Positions 1-8,937 of a stretch of 64,000 nucleotides of DNA are shown here, in pieces. This stretch comes from Pseudobdellovibrionaceae bacterium (lineage in GTDB: Bacteria; Bdellovibrionota; Bdellovibrionia; Bdellovibrionales; Bdellovibrionaceae), in NCBI GenBank assembly GCA_019637915.1, contig JAHBUV010000001.1:806001-870000 (forward strand). The letters run 5' to 3'. A program made the translations under genes and the position numbers. The stretch's first letter is position 1. Each line of letters starts with the position of its first letter. The notes below the pieces were generated by a model. It was not told the origin of the DNA. It searched no databases and was given only the letters and a program-made list of their open reading frames with translations.

Positions 1-12
1 TTTCTTGTTCAT
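1..12 (-). CDS. start of an unidentified gene running off the left edge
   Basis: An ATG on the minus strand at 12 opens a frame reading M-N-K-K before the window ends. A purine-rich Shine-Dalgarno sequence (GGGGAG) lies 7 bases upstream, which is the only support. Nothing about function can be said. It would lie downstream of the S41 protease gene on the same strand, separated by about 135 bases. Confidence 0.35.
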
Positions 13-146
13 CCGCATTCTCCCCTGACGGCATTCATCACGTCTCGACATTGAACGTTCTTGCGAGCTTCATGCCGGGCCGGACACCCTTCTTTTCGAC
101 CTGACCGGCGAGAAACTGTACAGCTGCCGGAGTTTTGTTTGACGTC

Positions 147-1427
147 TCAGTTTGAGAGGCTTTTGCCGTTCTCATTCCGGGACGGGGCGCGCGGCTCCTT
201 CTTTTCGCCGTCGCGGCGGAGGTCGAGCCAGGCCTGGTCGACCCAATTGTCGCGTCCCCGCCTCAGGTCCGCGAGGTTGTAATAAAACGCCCGGTCGACG
301 CGCACCCCCTCGGACTCCAGGCGGCGGCCGCGGCGGCTCTGGTAGACGGCCTCGGGGATCGACAACCGCCAGTCCTCGCCCAGCTCCGGCAGCGGGTACC
401 ACACCCCCACCAGCAGCTGCCCCGAGGACGTGATGCCGAACACGCGCGCGTCCACGTAGTCCCGCAGGGCCTGCGTCACCATCTCGGCGGTGGAGGCGGT
501 GGCGCTGTCGATCAGGACGGCGACGCGCCCGGTGACGCAGCCATAATCAGAATATGTTTTCATGTGAACGACGTCGGAGCGGTCCATGACCTCGAGCTGC
601 CCCTCGTCCGACAGGTCGTCCGGCAGTTCCTCCTGCAGGAGGCGCCCCGACCGGGGTTTGTAGAGGTAGCCGATGTCCTGCCGCCCGCACATGAACGACG
701 ACAGGAAACGCAGGCCGGCGACGAAATTCCCGCCGGAGTTGCCGCGCAGATCAAGGACGATGCGGCGTTTGTCATGGAGGGAGAGCGCCTGGCGGCGCCA
801 TTCCTCCGCCCCGAAAAATTCCGCGCGGAACGACGGCACCCGCAACAGGGCGGTGTCGCGGTCGAGGGATTCGATGCGCACGCGCTCATCCAGCTGCAGG
901 GGCGCGGGCCAGATCTCGACCTCGAGATCGCGCCCGCCGCGGTTCAGGCTGAACGAGCCGCCCACGACGCGGGCGATCTCCGGCGCCGGATGCTCGCCCT
1001 GCACGCGGCGGATGACGTCGCCGAACCTCACGCCGGCTTTTTGCGCCGGCGATCCCGGTTCGACTTTCAGGACGACCAGCTCCCCGTCGACGAACTCGCT
1101 GTCGATGCCGGTCTGGCGGTCCTCGCCGGCCCAGGCGCGACGGACCTCATCGGGATGGTACAGATTCAGGTGCGACACGTTCAGCGACGCCATCAGGGCG
1201 CGCAGATCCCGGGCGAGCTGCTCGGGAAGCGTGTCCGCCGTCACCAGGGCGGCGCGCGCGCGGCAACGGGAACCCCAATCGCCGAGGTCTTTGGCGTCGA
1301 GATAAATGCGTTTTTCAACGAGATCGCAGATGCGGGCATAGGCGTTCGGCGAATGCCGGTCGATGAAGAGACCGAAGGTCACTCCCGCGCAGAACAGAGT
1401 GAAAAGAAACGCCGCGATGACTTTCAT
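147..1427 (-). CDS. secreted PDZ-containing S41 family peptidase
   Basis: A 426-aa protein with an N-terminal hydrophobic signal segment (residues 1-22), a PDZ domain around residues 105-165 (GSPAQKAGVRFGD) and a C-terminal-processing-protease (S41) fold: LDLRGNSGG around 227-235 and ATASTAEM around 312-319, where the Ser in TAS is the expected nucleophile. S41 enzymes cleave exported proteins near their C termini in the periplasm. In CtpA/Tsp enzymes a Lys follows in a TxGK motif; here the matching stretch reads TSSGQ, so the Lys is replaced. Either this is a non-Lys S41 subclass or activity is altered. It is the first gene downstream of a strong bidirectional terminator and seems to have its own promoter. 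Confidence 0.85.
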   Translation of the reverse strand: MKVIAAFLFTLFCAGVTFGLFIDRHSPNAYARICDLVEKRIYLDAKDLGDWGSRCRARAALVTADTLPEQLARDLRALMASLNVSHLNLYHPDEVRRAWAGEDRQTGIDSEFVDGELVVLKVEPGSPAQKAGVRFGDVIRRVQGEHPAPEIARVVGGSFSLNRGGRDLEVEIWPAPLQLDERVRIESLDRDTALLRVPSFRAEFFGAEEWRRQALSLHDKRRIVLDLRGNSGGNFVAGLRFLSSFMCGRQDIGYLYKPRSGRLLQEELPDDLSDEGQLEVMDRSDVVHMKTYSDYGCVTGRVAVLIDSATASTAEMVTQALRDYVDARVFGITSSGQLLVGVWYPLPELGEDWRLSIPEAVYQSRRGRRLESEGVRVDRAFYYNLADLRRGRDNWVDQAWLDLRRDGEKKEPRAPSRNENGKSLSN

Positions 1428-1433
1428 GCCATG

Positions 1434-1465
1434 AAAAAAGCCGGCGCCTGGGCGCCGGCTTTTTT
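1434..1465 (-). terminator. bidirectional intrinsic terminator
   Basis: A GC-only stem (GCCGGCGCC with its complement) is flanked by six A on one side and six T on the other, so it can work in both directions. On the minus strand it ends transcription of the Fis-type gene just upstream and isolates the S41 protease gene. Confidence 0.85.
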
Positions 1466-1483
1466 ACTCCCAGGGAGGGACGA

Positions 1484-1921
1484 TCAGGCGGCCTGCTTCT
1501 TCTTGCGGGCGGCCGAGGGATCGATTTGGTATTGCTTCACTTTGCGGTACAAGGTCGCGCGGCCGATGCCGAGGGCCTTGGCGGCTTCCGTGAGGTTGCC
1601 TTTGTACTGGCCGATGGCGTCCTCGATGGCGCGGGCCTCGAGGTCCTCCATCTTCTGAACACGCGGCTCGACGCCGTTGCCACCCATGGGGAAGGGCACG
1701 ACATTGCTGCCGACCGGGTTGCTGTTCATCGGGTTGTTGCCCGAGGACAGAGCCGGCATGCCGGCCGAAAGTTGCTGGCGGAAAAAGACGTTGTCCAGTC
1801 CTTCACGCCATTGTGACGGGGAATAAACCTGAAAAGTGACATCGTGGTTTTCCCAGTATTTCCGAGCTTGCTCGATCGTTTCATGGTTCTCACTGACCAT
1901 GACCAGAATCGTACGCGACAT
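1484..1921 (-). CDS. small Fis-type helix-turn-helix DNA-binding protein
   Basis: The C-terminal 45 residues are a Fis-family helix-turn-helix (NLTEAAKALGIGRATLYRK), the DNA-binding module normally found at the end of NtrC-type sigma54 activators, followed by a basic tail (ARKKKQAA). There is no AAA+ ATPase domain. The N-terminal about 60 residues (MSRTILVMVSEN) look like a diverged receiver-type alpha/beta fold, and a Gly/Pro/Asn-rich linker joins the two. The start at 1921 is chosen over an in-frame extension to 2062 because a GGGGAGGA ribosome-binding site lies 5 bases before this ATG. Protein 145 aa. Probable nucleoid-type or repressor regulator; targets unknown. Confidence 0.75.
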   Translation of the reverse strand: MSRTILVMVSENHETIEQARKYWENHDVTFQVYSPSQWREGLDNVFFRQQLSAGMPALSSGNNPMNSNPVGSNVVPFPMGGNGVEPRVQKMEDLEARAIEDAIGQYKGNLTEAAKALGIGRATLYRKVKQYQIDPSAARKKKQAA

Positions 1922-2107
1922 TATCGTCCTCCCCATTTTGAGACGTCTAAAAGATTTGTCATGCTGACTCCCCTCTATCGGCGACCCATTGTGAGAATGA
2001 AGGGGTGTCTCAAAAAAAATTTTCGAAGCTCCCAACAAGCGGGATTCATTGGGTATTTTCAATCATCTTGACAAAGCACCGGCCCCTGGACGGGGGTCCG
2101 GGAAGGC

Positions 2108-4345
2108 TCAAGGCGGAGGGGCGAGCGAAAGCGCCGGACGGGTCGCGGGCGTCGCCCGGGCCGAGAGGATCTTTCGCGAATAGGATTCGACAACGTTGAT
2201 GAGCTCGGCGCGGTTGATCGGTTTCGTCAGGTAATCGTCGAAGCCCACGCGCAGCGCCTGCTCTTTTTCATCGCGCATGGCGTGCGCCGTGAGGGCGATG
2301 ATCGGCCGGCTGAAACCCTTGGTGCGCAGCAGTTGCATGGCTTCGAAGCCGTCCATGCGGGGCATCTGGATGTCCATGAGGATGATGTGATAGTCGCCGC
2401 GCATGGCCTCTTCCACGCCGGCCAGCCCGTCGTTGCACGAGATCACTTCCGCGCCGTTCATGCCGAGGATGATCTTCACGAGCATCTGATTGTCGATGGC
2501 GTCCTCCACCAGCAGAACGCGCGTGCCCTTCAAACGCTCCGACTTCACCACCGGGCGGTTGTGGCTTTCGCGGGGCACGCGGTCCGCCAGATCGACGATG
2601 GGCGCCTTGGCGCGCTCGACGTTCAGGCGCAGCTCGAAAACGCTCCCCTGCCCCGGCGCCGTCGAGACCAGGTACAGATCCCCGTTCAGCAGCATGGCCA
2701 GGCGGCGCGACAGCACGAGCCCCAGGCCCGTGCCGCCGAAACGGCGCGCCGTCGAGGCGTCCGCCTGGGTGAAGGGGTTGAAAAGCCTTTCCTGGTGGCG
2801 GGGCTCGATGCCGATGCCCGTGTCCTCCACCTCGAAAAAGAGATCGACGTTGTTCTTGTTGGGGATCTCTTTGGCGCGCACGCGCAGGCGGACGAAACCG
2901 TGATCGGTGAACTTGATGGCGTTGCCGATCAGATTCATCAGCACCTGCCGCAGGCGCACGGGATCGCTCTTGATGGCGCCCGGCAGGTGCGGGTCCATCT
3001 CGAGCAGGAAGCGGATCTGTTTCTGCACGGCCTTGAGGCTGAAGTTCTCCTTCAGGTCCTCGAGCAGCGAGATCAAACTGAATTCAATGTGCTCGACGTC
3101 GAGTTTGCCCGCCTCCACCTTCGACAGATCGAGGATGTCGTCCACCAAACGCGCCAGCACCTGGGAGTTGTGCCGGATCTTGTGCAGGTACTTTTCCTTG
3201 TCCTCGGAGGTGGCGTCGTTGGACAAAGCCAGGTCGACGAAACCAAGGACGATTCCCAGGGGCGTGCGGATCTCGTGGCTCATGTTGGCGAGGAACCGGC
3301 TCTTCGCCTGGTTCGCCAGCTCCACGTCGCGCTCGCGCATCTTGCGGGCCGTGATGTCCACCGAAATGCCGACCATGCCCTTCACCCGCCCGCGCTCATT
3401 GAGGATCGGCGTGTAAGCGGTCTCGAACCAGCGATCGTCGACGCTGTTTTCCGCCTTCAGCATGCGGCCGCTCAAGGCCTGGCGCACGGGATCCGTGAGA
3501 TCGGGCCGGCTCCAGAACTCGTCGAAGTAATTCTTGCCGCGGAACTCCCGCGACGGCCGGCCGAGGAACTGCGCCCCCTGCCCCTCCGCCATCGTGCAGA
3601 AGCCCGCCGAATCCAGGGCCCACATCACCACGGGAGAGTTGTTGAGCAGGACCATCATGCGCTCTTCGCTCTCCCGCAGGGAGCGCGAGGCGGTTTCCTG
3701 GTTGCGGCGGTCCTGCCGCCAGATCACGAACGTCAGGATCAGCATGAACAGATCGAGCGCCGTCAGGGCGACGGTCGAAGCGACCAGGGCGCGCCGGTCC
3801 GAGGAGGCCTGCTTGTCCCGCTGCTGCAGCAAAGCGGTCTCCTCCTCGACGAGATTGACGAAATAGGCGCGCAGATTGTCTTTCTCGAGATCGCCCTTCA
3901 GGCTGTCCAGGGTGGCCTGGCTGGGCCCGTGCTTTTCACGCAAGCGTCTTTCCACCGTCTGGCGCATTCGTTCCGTGACGCGGCTCAAGCTGCCTTCCAG
4001 TTGCGGCACCATGCCGTTGGAAAGCGATCCCTCCATCAGCACGTCCCGCATCTGCGCGAAGGCCGTCATCAGCCGGCCCTCCGCCTTCAGGTACTGCTTG
4101 AGATCCTGGCTGTCCCCGGACAGCAGGTAATCCCGCTGTTTGACCTCGGCCTCTTTCAGGCGAAAGAGAAAACGGCCGCTCAATATAATGATGTTCTGCT
4201 TGCCGCGGACCTGCGAGCCGATGACTTCGGCGGAATTGATGCTTCGGGCAAAAACGAAAACGTTGAGAATCAACAGCAAAGGAACCAGGACGAACAACCC
4301 CCGCAAAAAGGGTGTCAGATCACGCGGGCGGGGGACACAGTCCAT
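2108..4345 (-). CDS. CHASE3-PAS hybrid sensor histidine kinase with receiver domain
   Basis: The order is transmembrane helix (about 14-34), an all-helical periplasmic CHASE3-like sensor, second transmembrane helix (about 188-210), PAS domain (about 225-345), HisKA with MSHEIRTPLG (phospho-acceptor His near 357), HATPase with DTGIGI and GGTGLGL, and a C-terminal receiver whose Asp sits in LMDIQMPRMDG. The C-terminal receiver implies phosphorelay to an unlinked phosphotransfer protein. The start at 4345 has AAGGAG just upstream; the longer frame to 4420 lacks a site. No cognate regulator is adjacent except the small Fis-type gene downstream, so a functional link to that is only a guess. Confidence 0.9.
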   Translation of the reverse strand: MDCVPRPRDLTPFLRGLFVLVPLLLILNVFVFARSINSAEVIGSQVRGKQNIIILSGRFLFRLKEAEVKQRDYLLSGDSQDLKQYLKAEGRLMTAFAQMRDVLMEGSLSNGMVPQLEGSLSRVTERMRQTVERRLREKHGPSQATLDSLKGDLEKDNLRAYFVNLVEEETALLQQRDKQASSDRRALVASTVALTALDLFMLILTFVIWRQDRRNQETASRSLRESEERMMVLLNNSPVVMWALDSAGFCTMAEGQGAQFLGRPSREFRGKNYFDEFWSRPDLTDPVRQALSGRMLKAENSVDDRWFETAYTPILNERGRVKGMVGISVDITARKMRERDVELANQAKSRFLANMSHEIRTPLGIVLGFVDLALSNDATSEDKEKYLHKIRHNSQVLARLVDDILDLSKVEAGKLDVEHIEFSLISLLEDLKENFSLKAVQKQIRFLLEMDPHLPGAIKSDPVRLRQVLMNLIGNAIKFTDHGFVRLRVRAKEIPNKNNVDLFFEVEDTGIGIEPRHQERLFNPFTQADASTARRFGGTGLGLVLSRRLAMLLNGDLYLVSTAPGQGSVFELRLNVERAKAPIVDLADRVPRESHNRPVVKSERLKGTRVLLVEDAIDNQMLVKIILGMNGAEVISCNDGLAGVEEAMRGDYHIILMDIQMPRMDGFEAMQLLRTKGFSRPIIALTAHAMRDEKEQALRVGFDDYLTKPINRAELINVVESYSRKILSARATPATRPALSLAPPP

Positions 4346-4441
4346 AAAGCTCCTTCTCTTGCGGCCAAAGGAGACTACATAAATCAGAATCTGTTTGCCA
4401 GCAAGTGACCGAAACGTCACAACATAAAAAGAAAAATAAAT

Positions 4442-4472
4442 AAAAAACCCCTGAAATTTGTCAGGGGTTTTT
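4442..4472. terminator. bidirectional intrinsic terminator
   Basis: A perfect 7-bp stem (CCCCTGA/TCAGGGG) with a 6-base loop is flanked by A6 and T5. It follows the unknown gene at 4526-5005 on the minus strand and separates it from the kinase gene. Confidence 0.85.
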
Positions 4473-4525
4473 ATTGATCTCTTCAGGATTTTTCAGAATC
4501 CCCGGAGGCCCGCGGGCAGGGGTTT

Positions 4526-5005
4526 TCAGCGCCGTCCCGACTTGATCTTCACCTGGAGTTTGGAGATCAGGTGCACGGCCATTTTTTCCTGCACTTTGCA
4601 CATCTTCAGTTCGTCGCGGCGGTACGAGCGCTGCGACGGGGTCAAGGTCCCCGTTTCCAATTCCATTTCATAGTCCAGCTTCGCGGAACGGATGCCTTCC
4701 AGTTCCTTGGTCTGCTGTTTGAACAGTTTGGTCACGCCGGACAGGGGGGCGACTTCGATCCACTCCTCTTTGCCGCGGTACCAACTGACCATCCGCAAAA
4801 AACGGGCTTTGTTCTTCGCCAGGGTGAAGCGCGGATACTGGTCCTCGCTCAGCTCGAGGATGTTGTCGATCTCATCGAGGTTCAAGTCCTCTTCTTCGTC
4901 ATTGATGCTGGGAACGGCGGTCGACGGATTGAGGTGAACCGCGGCCTGGCCGAGATTTTGTTCCACATGGTTCTCAGGATTCATCATTTCGTCGTTGTCG
5001 AACAC
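4526..5005 (-). CDS. hypothetical cytoplasmic protein, GTG start
   Basis: A 159-aa soluble protein with no recognised family. The first about 60 residues are acidic (EEEDLNLDEIDNILEL); the rest is basic and helical with several Lys/Arg/Glu heptad-like stretches (SAKLDYEMELETG), ending in KIKSGRR. The start is a GTG at 5005, supported by GGGGAGG 8 bases upstream; the longer frame to 5089 has no binding site and would place the promoter inside the gene. It has its own promoter upstream and a strong terminator downstream, so it is a single-gene transcription unit. Function unknown. Confidence 0.7.
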   Translation of the reverse strand: MFDNDEMMNPENHVEQNLGQAAVHLNPSTAVPSINDEEEDLNLDEIDNILELSEDQYPRFTLAKNKARFLRMVSWYRGKEEWIEVAPLSGVTKLFKQQTKELEGIRSAKLDYEMELETGTLTPSQRSYRRDELKMCKVQEKMAVHLISKLQVKIKSGRR

Positions 5006-5051
5006 GGATCGAACCTCCCCATTACAAGTACCCAATGCTTCAGAGCACTCC

Positions 5052-5081
5052 CTTATACAACAGAGGGGGGAGATGACACAA
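5052..5081 (-). promoter_or_regulatory. sigma70-like promoter with overlapping inverted repeat
   Basis: On the minus strand a -35-like TTGTGT (5081-5076) and a -10-like TATAAG (5057-5052) are 18 bases apart, pointing at the GTG-start gene at 5005. An inverted repeat ATGACA-5 nt-TGTCAT (5073-5089) covers the -35 box and could be an operator. The -10 match is good, the -35 match is weak. Confidence 0.45.
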
Positions 5082-5119
5082 GATGTCATTGTGGTGAAAA
5101 TCTTACTCTGAAAAAGCGC

Positions 5120-6274
5120 TCACATCGCGCTGCTTTGATTTCGCGTCTCGAACTCTCGGATCAGCGAGTTGATGCGATGACGGGCGCGGTAGCGTTGAAA
5201 AAAAGGCAATTCATCGTGGCGCAGATGCAGCTCCACCACTTGGCCTCGAGACAATCTCTCTTTTTGTTGCCGGTGAAAGACCGTGTCCTTCGCCGTGTAC
5301 AACAGATGCTTCTGGTTGGCGGGCAGAAAAAGATACACGTTGAAGTCGACGTTCTCGTCCGCCACCAGATCCTGCACGCGGATCTTCACCATGCCGGAGA
5401 GAGCGGTTTCGCCCAGCAACGCGCTGACCTCGCCGGCGGGGAAAAAGGCCATGGCGATCTCCCGCCCTTCGTGCACGGCCTTCTTCAGGAACTCGGCGTA
5501 GTCGGCGGCCCAGCTCTCGAAATTCACGCGACGGATCTTCATCGCGAAGGAATTCCCCAGGGGGCGCGGCGACGCGCCGTTGTCATTCAGGAAACGCTGG
5601 AGGTTCTCGCGCACCAGCTCCATGAATTCCTCATCCAGGCGATGGTCCCCGGCCATGGCGGTGAGCAGATAGCCCGAGAACTGCTCCGACTCGATGGCGA
5701 TGCAGGACACGTTCGTGGTGGGGCCGGTCAGGAACTCGCGGGCCGGCGCCCCCGCCTTCGGCAGACAGGCGTCCAGGGCCTGGCTCACGCCGCGGGATAA
5801 AACCGACTCCTCCCCGCGCGCCGCCCAATTCAAAGTCTTGCCGAATCCGGGCAGGGCGCGATTCACGGAGCGCTGGAAGATCTCGGCCTGCATCTCTTTC
5901 TGCCGCAGGTCCTTTTGATGGCGGTTCACCACGCGCTCGATGGACGGGCCGGTCAGGGGCGGCTGGATGCGGAAAGGGTGATCGATCTGTACCAGACGGC
6001 GGTAGTTCTCGATGTTGTTGGTCTCGGCGAAATAAATCACGCACACGAAGGGGCAGGTCTGCTTGAGCAGGCGGTGCAGGCCCTGGGTCTTGCGGTTGCC
6101 GTGCTCGACGCTGATCATGAAATACGACACCCGGCGCTCCACCACGAGGCGCAGGGCCTCGCGCTCATCGCCCGTGACCAGGACCGCCCAGCCGCGGTTC
6201 ACGAGGAACTGCTCCGCCGGGGTCACCGCGGACGGCGAGGCGGATAAAATGATGAGCGTTTGTGAAACATCCAT
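5120..6274 (-). CDS. receiver-like N-terminal domain protein of unknown function
   Basis: A 384-aa soluble protein. Residues 1-120 resemble a response-regulator receiver fold (SQTLIILSASPSAV start, alternating beta/alpha), but the usual acidic pocket and phospho-Asp are not obvious, so it is probably a pseudo-receiver. The remaining 260 residues match no family I recognise; they contain a beta-rich C-terminal part (VKIRVQDLVADENVDFNVYL) that could be PilZ-like in fold, although the RxxxR/DxSxxG signature is not seen. It is divergently oriented from the large secreted-protein gene at 6538, sharing a 263-base intergenic region in which no convincing promoter could be picked. Confidence 0.6.
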   Translation of the reverse strand: MDVSQTLIILSASPSAVTPAEQFLVNRGWAVLVTGDEREALRLVVERRVSYFMISVEHGNRKTQGLHRLLKQTCPFVCVIYFAETNNIENYRRLVQIDHPFRIQPPLTGPSIERVVNRHQKDLRQKEMQAEIFQRSVNRALPGFGKTLNWAARGEESVLSRGVSQALDACLPKAGAPAREFLTGPTTNVSCIAIESEQFSGYLLTAMAGDHRLDEEFMELVRENLQRFLNDNGASPRPLGNSFAMKIRRVNFESWAADYAEFLKKAVHEGREIAMAFFPAGEVSALLGETALSGMVKIRVQDLVADENVDFNVYLFLPANQKHLLYTAKDTVFHRQQKERLSRGQVVELHLRHDELPFFQRYRARHRINSLIREFETRNQSSAM

Positions 6275-6537
6275 GCTTTCTTAACGGCAGGACAGCGGTC
6301 GGGCCCCAGTCCTGTTCGCTCTTCCCGACTCAAGGCGAGGACCAGGACCGCGTCAAAACGCCCAAAAATTCGACAATGCTGGCCAGCGAAGATCGTCACC
6401 GCCGCCGCCGCGCCCGCCCCGCCTGCAATACACCGCCCGATGAAGGCCCGAAAGACTGGCACTGATCCTGCTGGGAAGGAGCCGGAGCAAAAGATCCACA
6501 GGGTTTGCACGTGAAAACCCCCTGACAGGAGTCCTCG

Positions 6538-8874
6538 ATGAAACGGGTTCATTTTTTGGTTCGCGCCCTCGTGTCGCTGTCCATGGTGACAGGCAGCCTG
6601 CCCTCCACCGCCGCGGCCGCGGGGGGCGTTGACGGCGTTGAGTTTCAACCGATCCCGGTGAACATCAACAACCGCTGCAGCACCATGATCCTGAAAGGCA
6701 CCAACAAATACAAAGGTTACGCCTTCAAGATGCCCAAGGTGATGCTGTCGGTTGACAAGAACCTCGAGGACCTCTTCGAGATCATCCCGCGCGGCAACGG
6801 CCAGTACACCCTGCGCTTCGGGTTGTACTTCCCGCTGAAGGACGACGCCGTCGAACTCAACCGCGAACGCTCGAACCTGGTTCTGAACTCCTGCAAGGAC
6901 GACATCATCCTCGCCGAGCTGAACGAAATGGACCAGCGCCAGGCCGCCCGCGAGGGCCGCAAAGCCAGCGAGCGCGACGGCCACGGCACCATTTACCAGG
7001 ACAAGATCGTCGAGCTCTCCCCCCTGCCGGTGTCGGCGGTGGAGGTCTCGATCAACGGTTTCCAGGGCATGACCAAAACCGTGGGCGTCATCGACGGCAA
7101 CCTGCTGAGCTACCAGAACTCCGACCTGGTCGTCGACTTCGCCATCCCCGATGAACAGACCTACGAAGAGATCAAGTCGCACCTCACGGGCCGCATCGGT
7201 CTGTCGGTGAACATCCGCATGTACTTCTCGGCGCGATCCACCAACGGGCGCGTCGACATCCAGCTGAACACCAACAACATGGCCCGCAGCCTCGAGGCCG
7301 CCGCCAACGCCTCCCTGGGCCTGAAGGATCCGACCGGCCTCGCCAACATCCCGATCGGCGACGCCGATCTGCGCGCCTACCTCGCCAAAGCCATGGCCGA
7401 GTCGAACGTCAACCTGCGCACGGAGGAAGGCGACAACGAGGCCTTCAACCGCCTGTCCTACCAGCTGATCGAACGCATCGTCTCGCAGGTGCCGGCCCTG
7501 CCGCAGATCCCGGGCTCCTCGTGGAACCCGAATTCCTGCATCAACAATCCGGGCGGTTACGGCTGCAACAACGGCGGCGGCTGGGGCTCCAGCTTTCCCA
7601 GCACCGGCACGGGCTGGGGCGGCGGCACCTCCGGCGATCCCGGCAGCGCCAGCAACGGCACGCTCATGACGCCGCCGCCGCCCTCGGTGGGCACGCCGGG
7701 TCCGGTCCTGGGCAAGAAAACCACGCCGACGCCGCAGCCGGATCCGACCGGCGGCTGGGGATTGCCGGGCACCACCAACCCCGCGCCGCAACCGGCACCC
7801 GCGCCCGGATCGGGCAACAACGGCCGCTTCTTCTACCTGGGCGGCGTCCTGAACGCCCTCCGCCAGATGCAGAACATCAATCTGAGCTGGGAGAACATGG
7901 GCAAAAAAGAAACCCAGTCCTACACGGAGAACGTCGTCGTGCGCGGCGCGATCCCGGATCCGGGTTACAAAACCCTGTACGCGGTCGCCGACGACACGCA
8001 AGGCGCGAGCTACACGGGCTACATCAAGGCCGGTCAACAAATCGTATTGAAAATCCCGTCGCAGCGCCAGCTGGTGACCTCTTACGACAAACGCGTCCAG
8101 TACCTTTCGAAGGACGAGATCCGCCGCCAGGGCCTGACGCCCTACTTCGGCTTCCTGCAAGAGGCCGTGTCGAAGAACCTGCTGCAGGAAACCATCGACC
8201 GCGAGAACGGCGGCTACGTCGCCGTCTACCGCTACAACCAGGGATCCAACGCCGTGTCGCGCTGGTGGAAAGCCACCTGGGACGGCCTCGACATGACCCC
8301 GTGGAACTTCTACTGGGGCGAGGCAGAGCTGCGCCGCCGCACGTCCATGCGGCCGCCGATGGATCTGGCCCTCTCGGAAAGCGACCTGAGCCGCCTGCCC
8401 TTGCGGGTCATGTTCTCGGAGCTGGGAACGCGCTTCAACATGGCGGACCTCACCAAAGAGACGGCGCGCTGGAGCGGACGTTACGAGGACGATCAGATCG
8501 TCCTCACCGCGAAACGCGATCTCGGTTTCATGACCATCCGCAACTACGACAAGGTGGAGGCGCCGAACCGCCTGGTGGAGAAATACCTCTTCGAGGTGAA
8601 AGAGCCGGTGGTGAAAACCCGGGACGCCGCCCAGAGCAGCCTGTCGAGCCGTCGCCAGTACAACTGGGTGAAATACTCGAACGGCACGGACAACGGCGTG
8701 GAAAAAGTCGGCGAGCCGGACCTCACCCCCTTCCGCATCACCAAGAGCGTCTACGTCGTGCTGGTGAAAGTCGGAGAGGCCGGCGGGACCGCGCAGGACT
8801 CCCAGCAGTTGCAGGAGATCAAGACCACGATCACGCCGAAGACGGATTTCTCGCCGGTGCAGCGCCTGCACTGA
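6538..8874 (+). CDS. large secreted protein of unknown function with Gly/Pro linker
   Basis: A 778-aa exported protein: signal peptide (residues 1-28, ending AAAAG), an N-terminal domain (about 30-330) with few Cys, a low-complexity Gly/Ser/Pro linker (about 335-430, many GG and PQP runs) and a C-terminal domain (about 430-778) rich in aromatic and charged residues. One pair of Cys (ILNSC, RCST) and another pair at the linker boundary (NSC, GC) may form disulfides. No catalytic motif or named family was recognised. AGGAG lies 8 bases before the ATG. The gene stands alone between a divergent gene and a convergent cytochrome gene. A predator-type surface or periplasmic protein is possible, but that is not shown. 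Confidence 0.75.
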   Translation: MKRVHFLVRALVSLSMVTGSLPSTAAAAGGVDGVEFQPIPVNINNRCSTMILKGTNKYKGYAFKMPKVMLSVDKNLEDLFEIIPRGNGQYTLRFGLYFPLKDDAVELNRERSNLVLNSCKDDIILAELNEMDQRQAAREGRKASERDGHGTIYQDKIVELSPLPVSAVEVSINGFQGMTKTVGVIDGNLLSYQNSDLVVDFAIPDEQTYEEIKSHLTGRIGLSVNIRMYFSARSTNGRVDIQLNTNNMARSLEAAANASLGLKDPTGLANIPIGDADLRAYLAKAMAESNVNLRTEEGDNEAFNRLSYQLIERIVSQVPALPQIPGSSWNPNSCINNPGGYGCNNGGGWGSSFPSTGTGWGGGTSGDPGSASNGTLMTPPPPSVGTPGPVLGKKTTPTPQPDPTGGWGLPGTTNPAPQPAPAPGSGNNGRFFYLGGVLNALRQMQNINLSWENMGKKETQSYTENVVVRGAIPDPGYKTLYAVADDTQGASYTGYIKAGQQIVLKIPSQRQLVTSYDKRVQYLSKDEIRRQGLTPYFGFLQEAVSKNLLQETIDRENGGYVAVYRYNQGSNAVSRWWKATWDGLDMTPWNFYWGEAELRRRTSMRPPMDLALSESDLSRLPLRVMFSELGTRFNMADLTKETARWSGRYEDDQIVLTAKRDLGFMTIRNYDKVEAPNRLVEKYLFEVKEPVVKTRDAAQSSLSSRRQYNWVKYSNGTDNGVEKVGEPDLTPFRITKSVYVVLVKVGEAGGTAQDSQQLQEIKTTITPKTDFSPVQRLH

Positions 8875-8937
8875 GGCTCAACGGGCCGCCCGAGTTTTTT
8901 GCCTCCCCCGGGCGGCGGGACACTGCCTTGACGGCGG

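Noticed and set aside
2282-4408. 708-codon plus-strand frame
   Set aside because: Antisense to the CHASE3 hybrid kinase with complete kinase motifs; composition is shadow-like.
6223-8871. 882-codon open frame on the minus strand
   Set aside because: It is antisense to the 778-aa secreted protein, which has a signal peptide and ribosome-binding site. The translation is dominated by Arg/Val/Gly/Ala runs typical of a GC-rich shadow frame.
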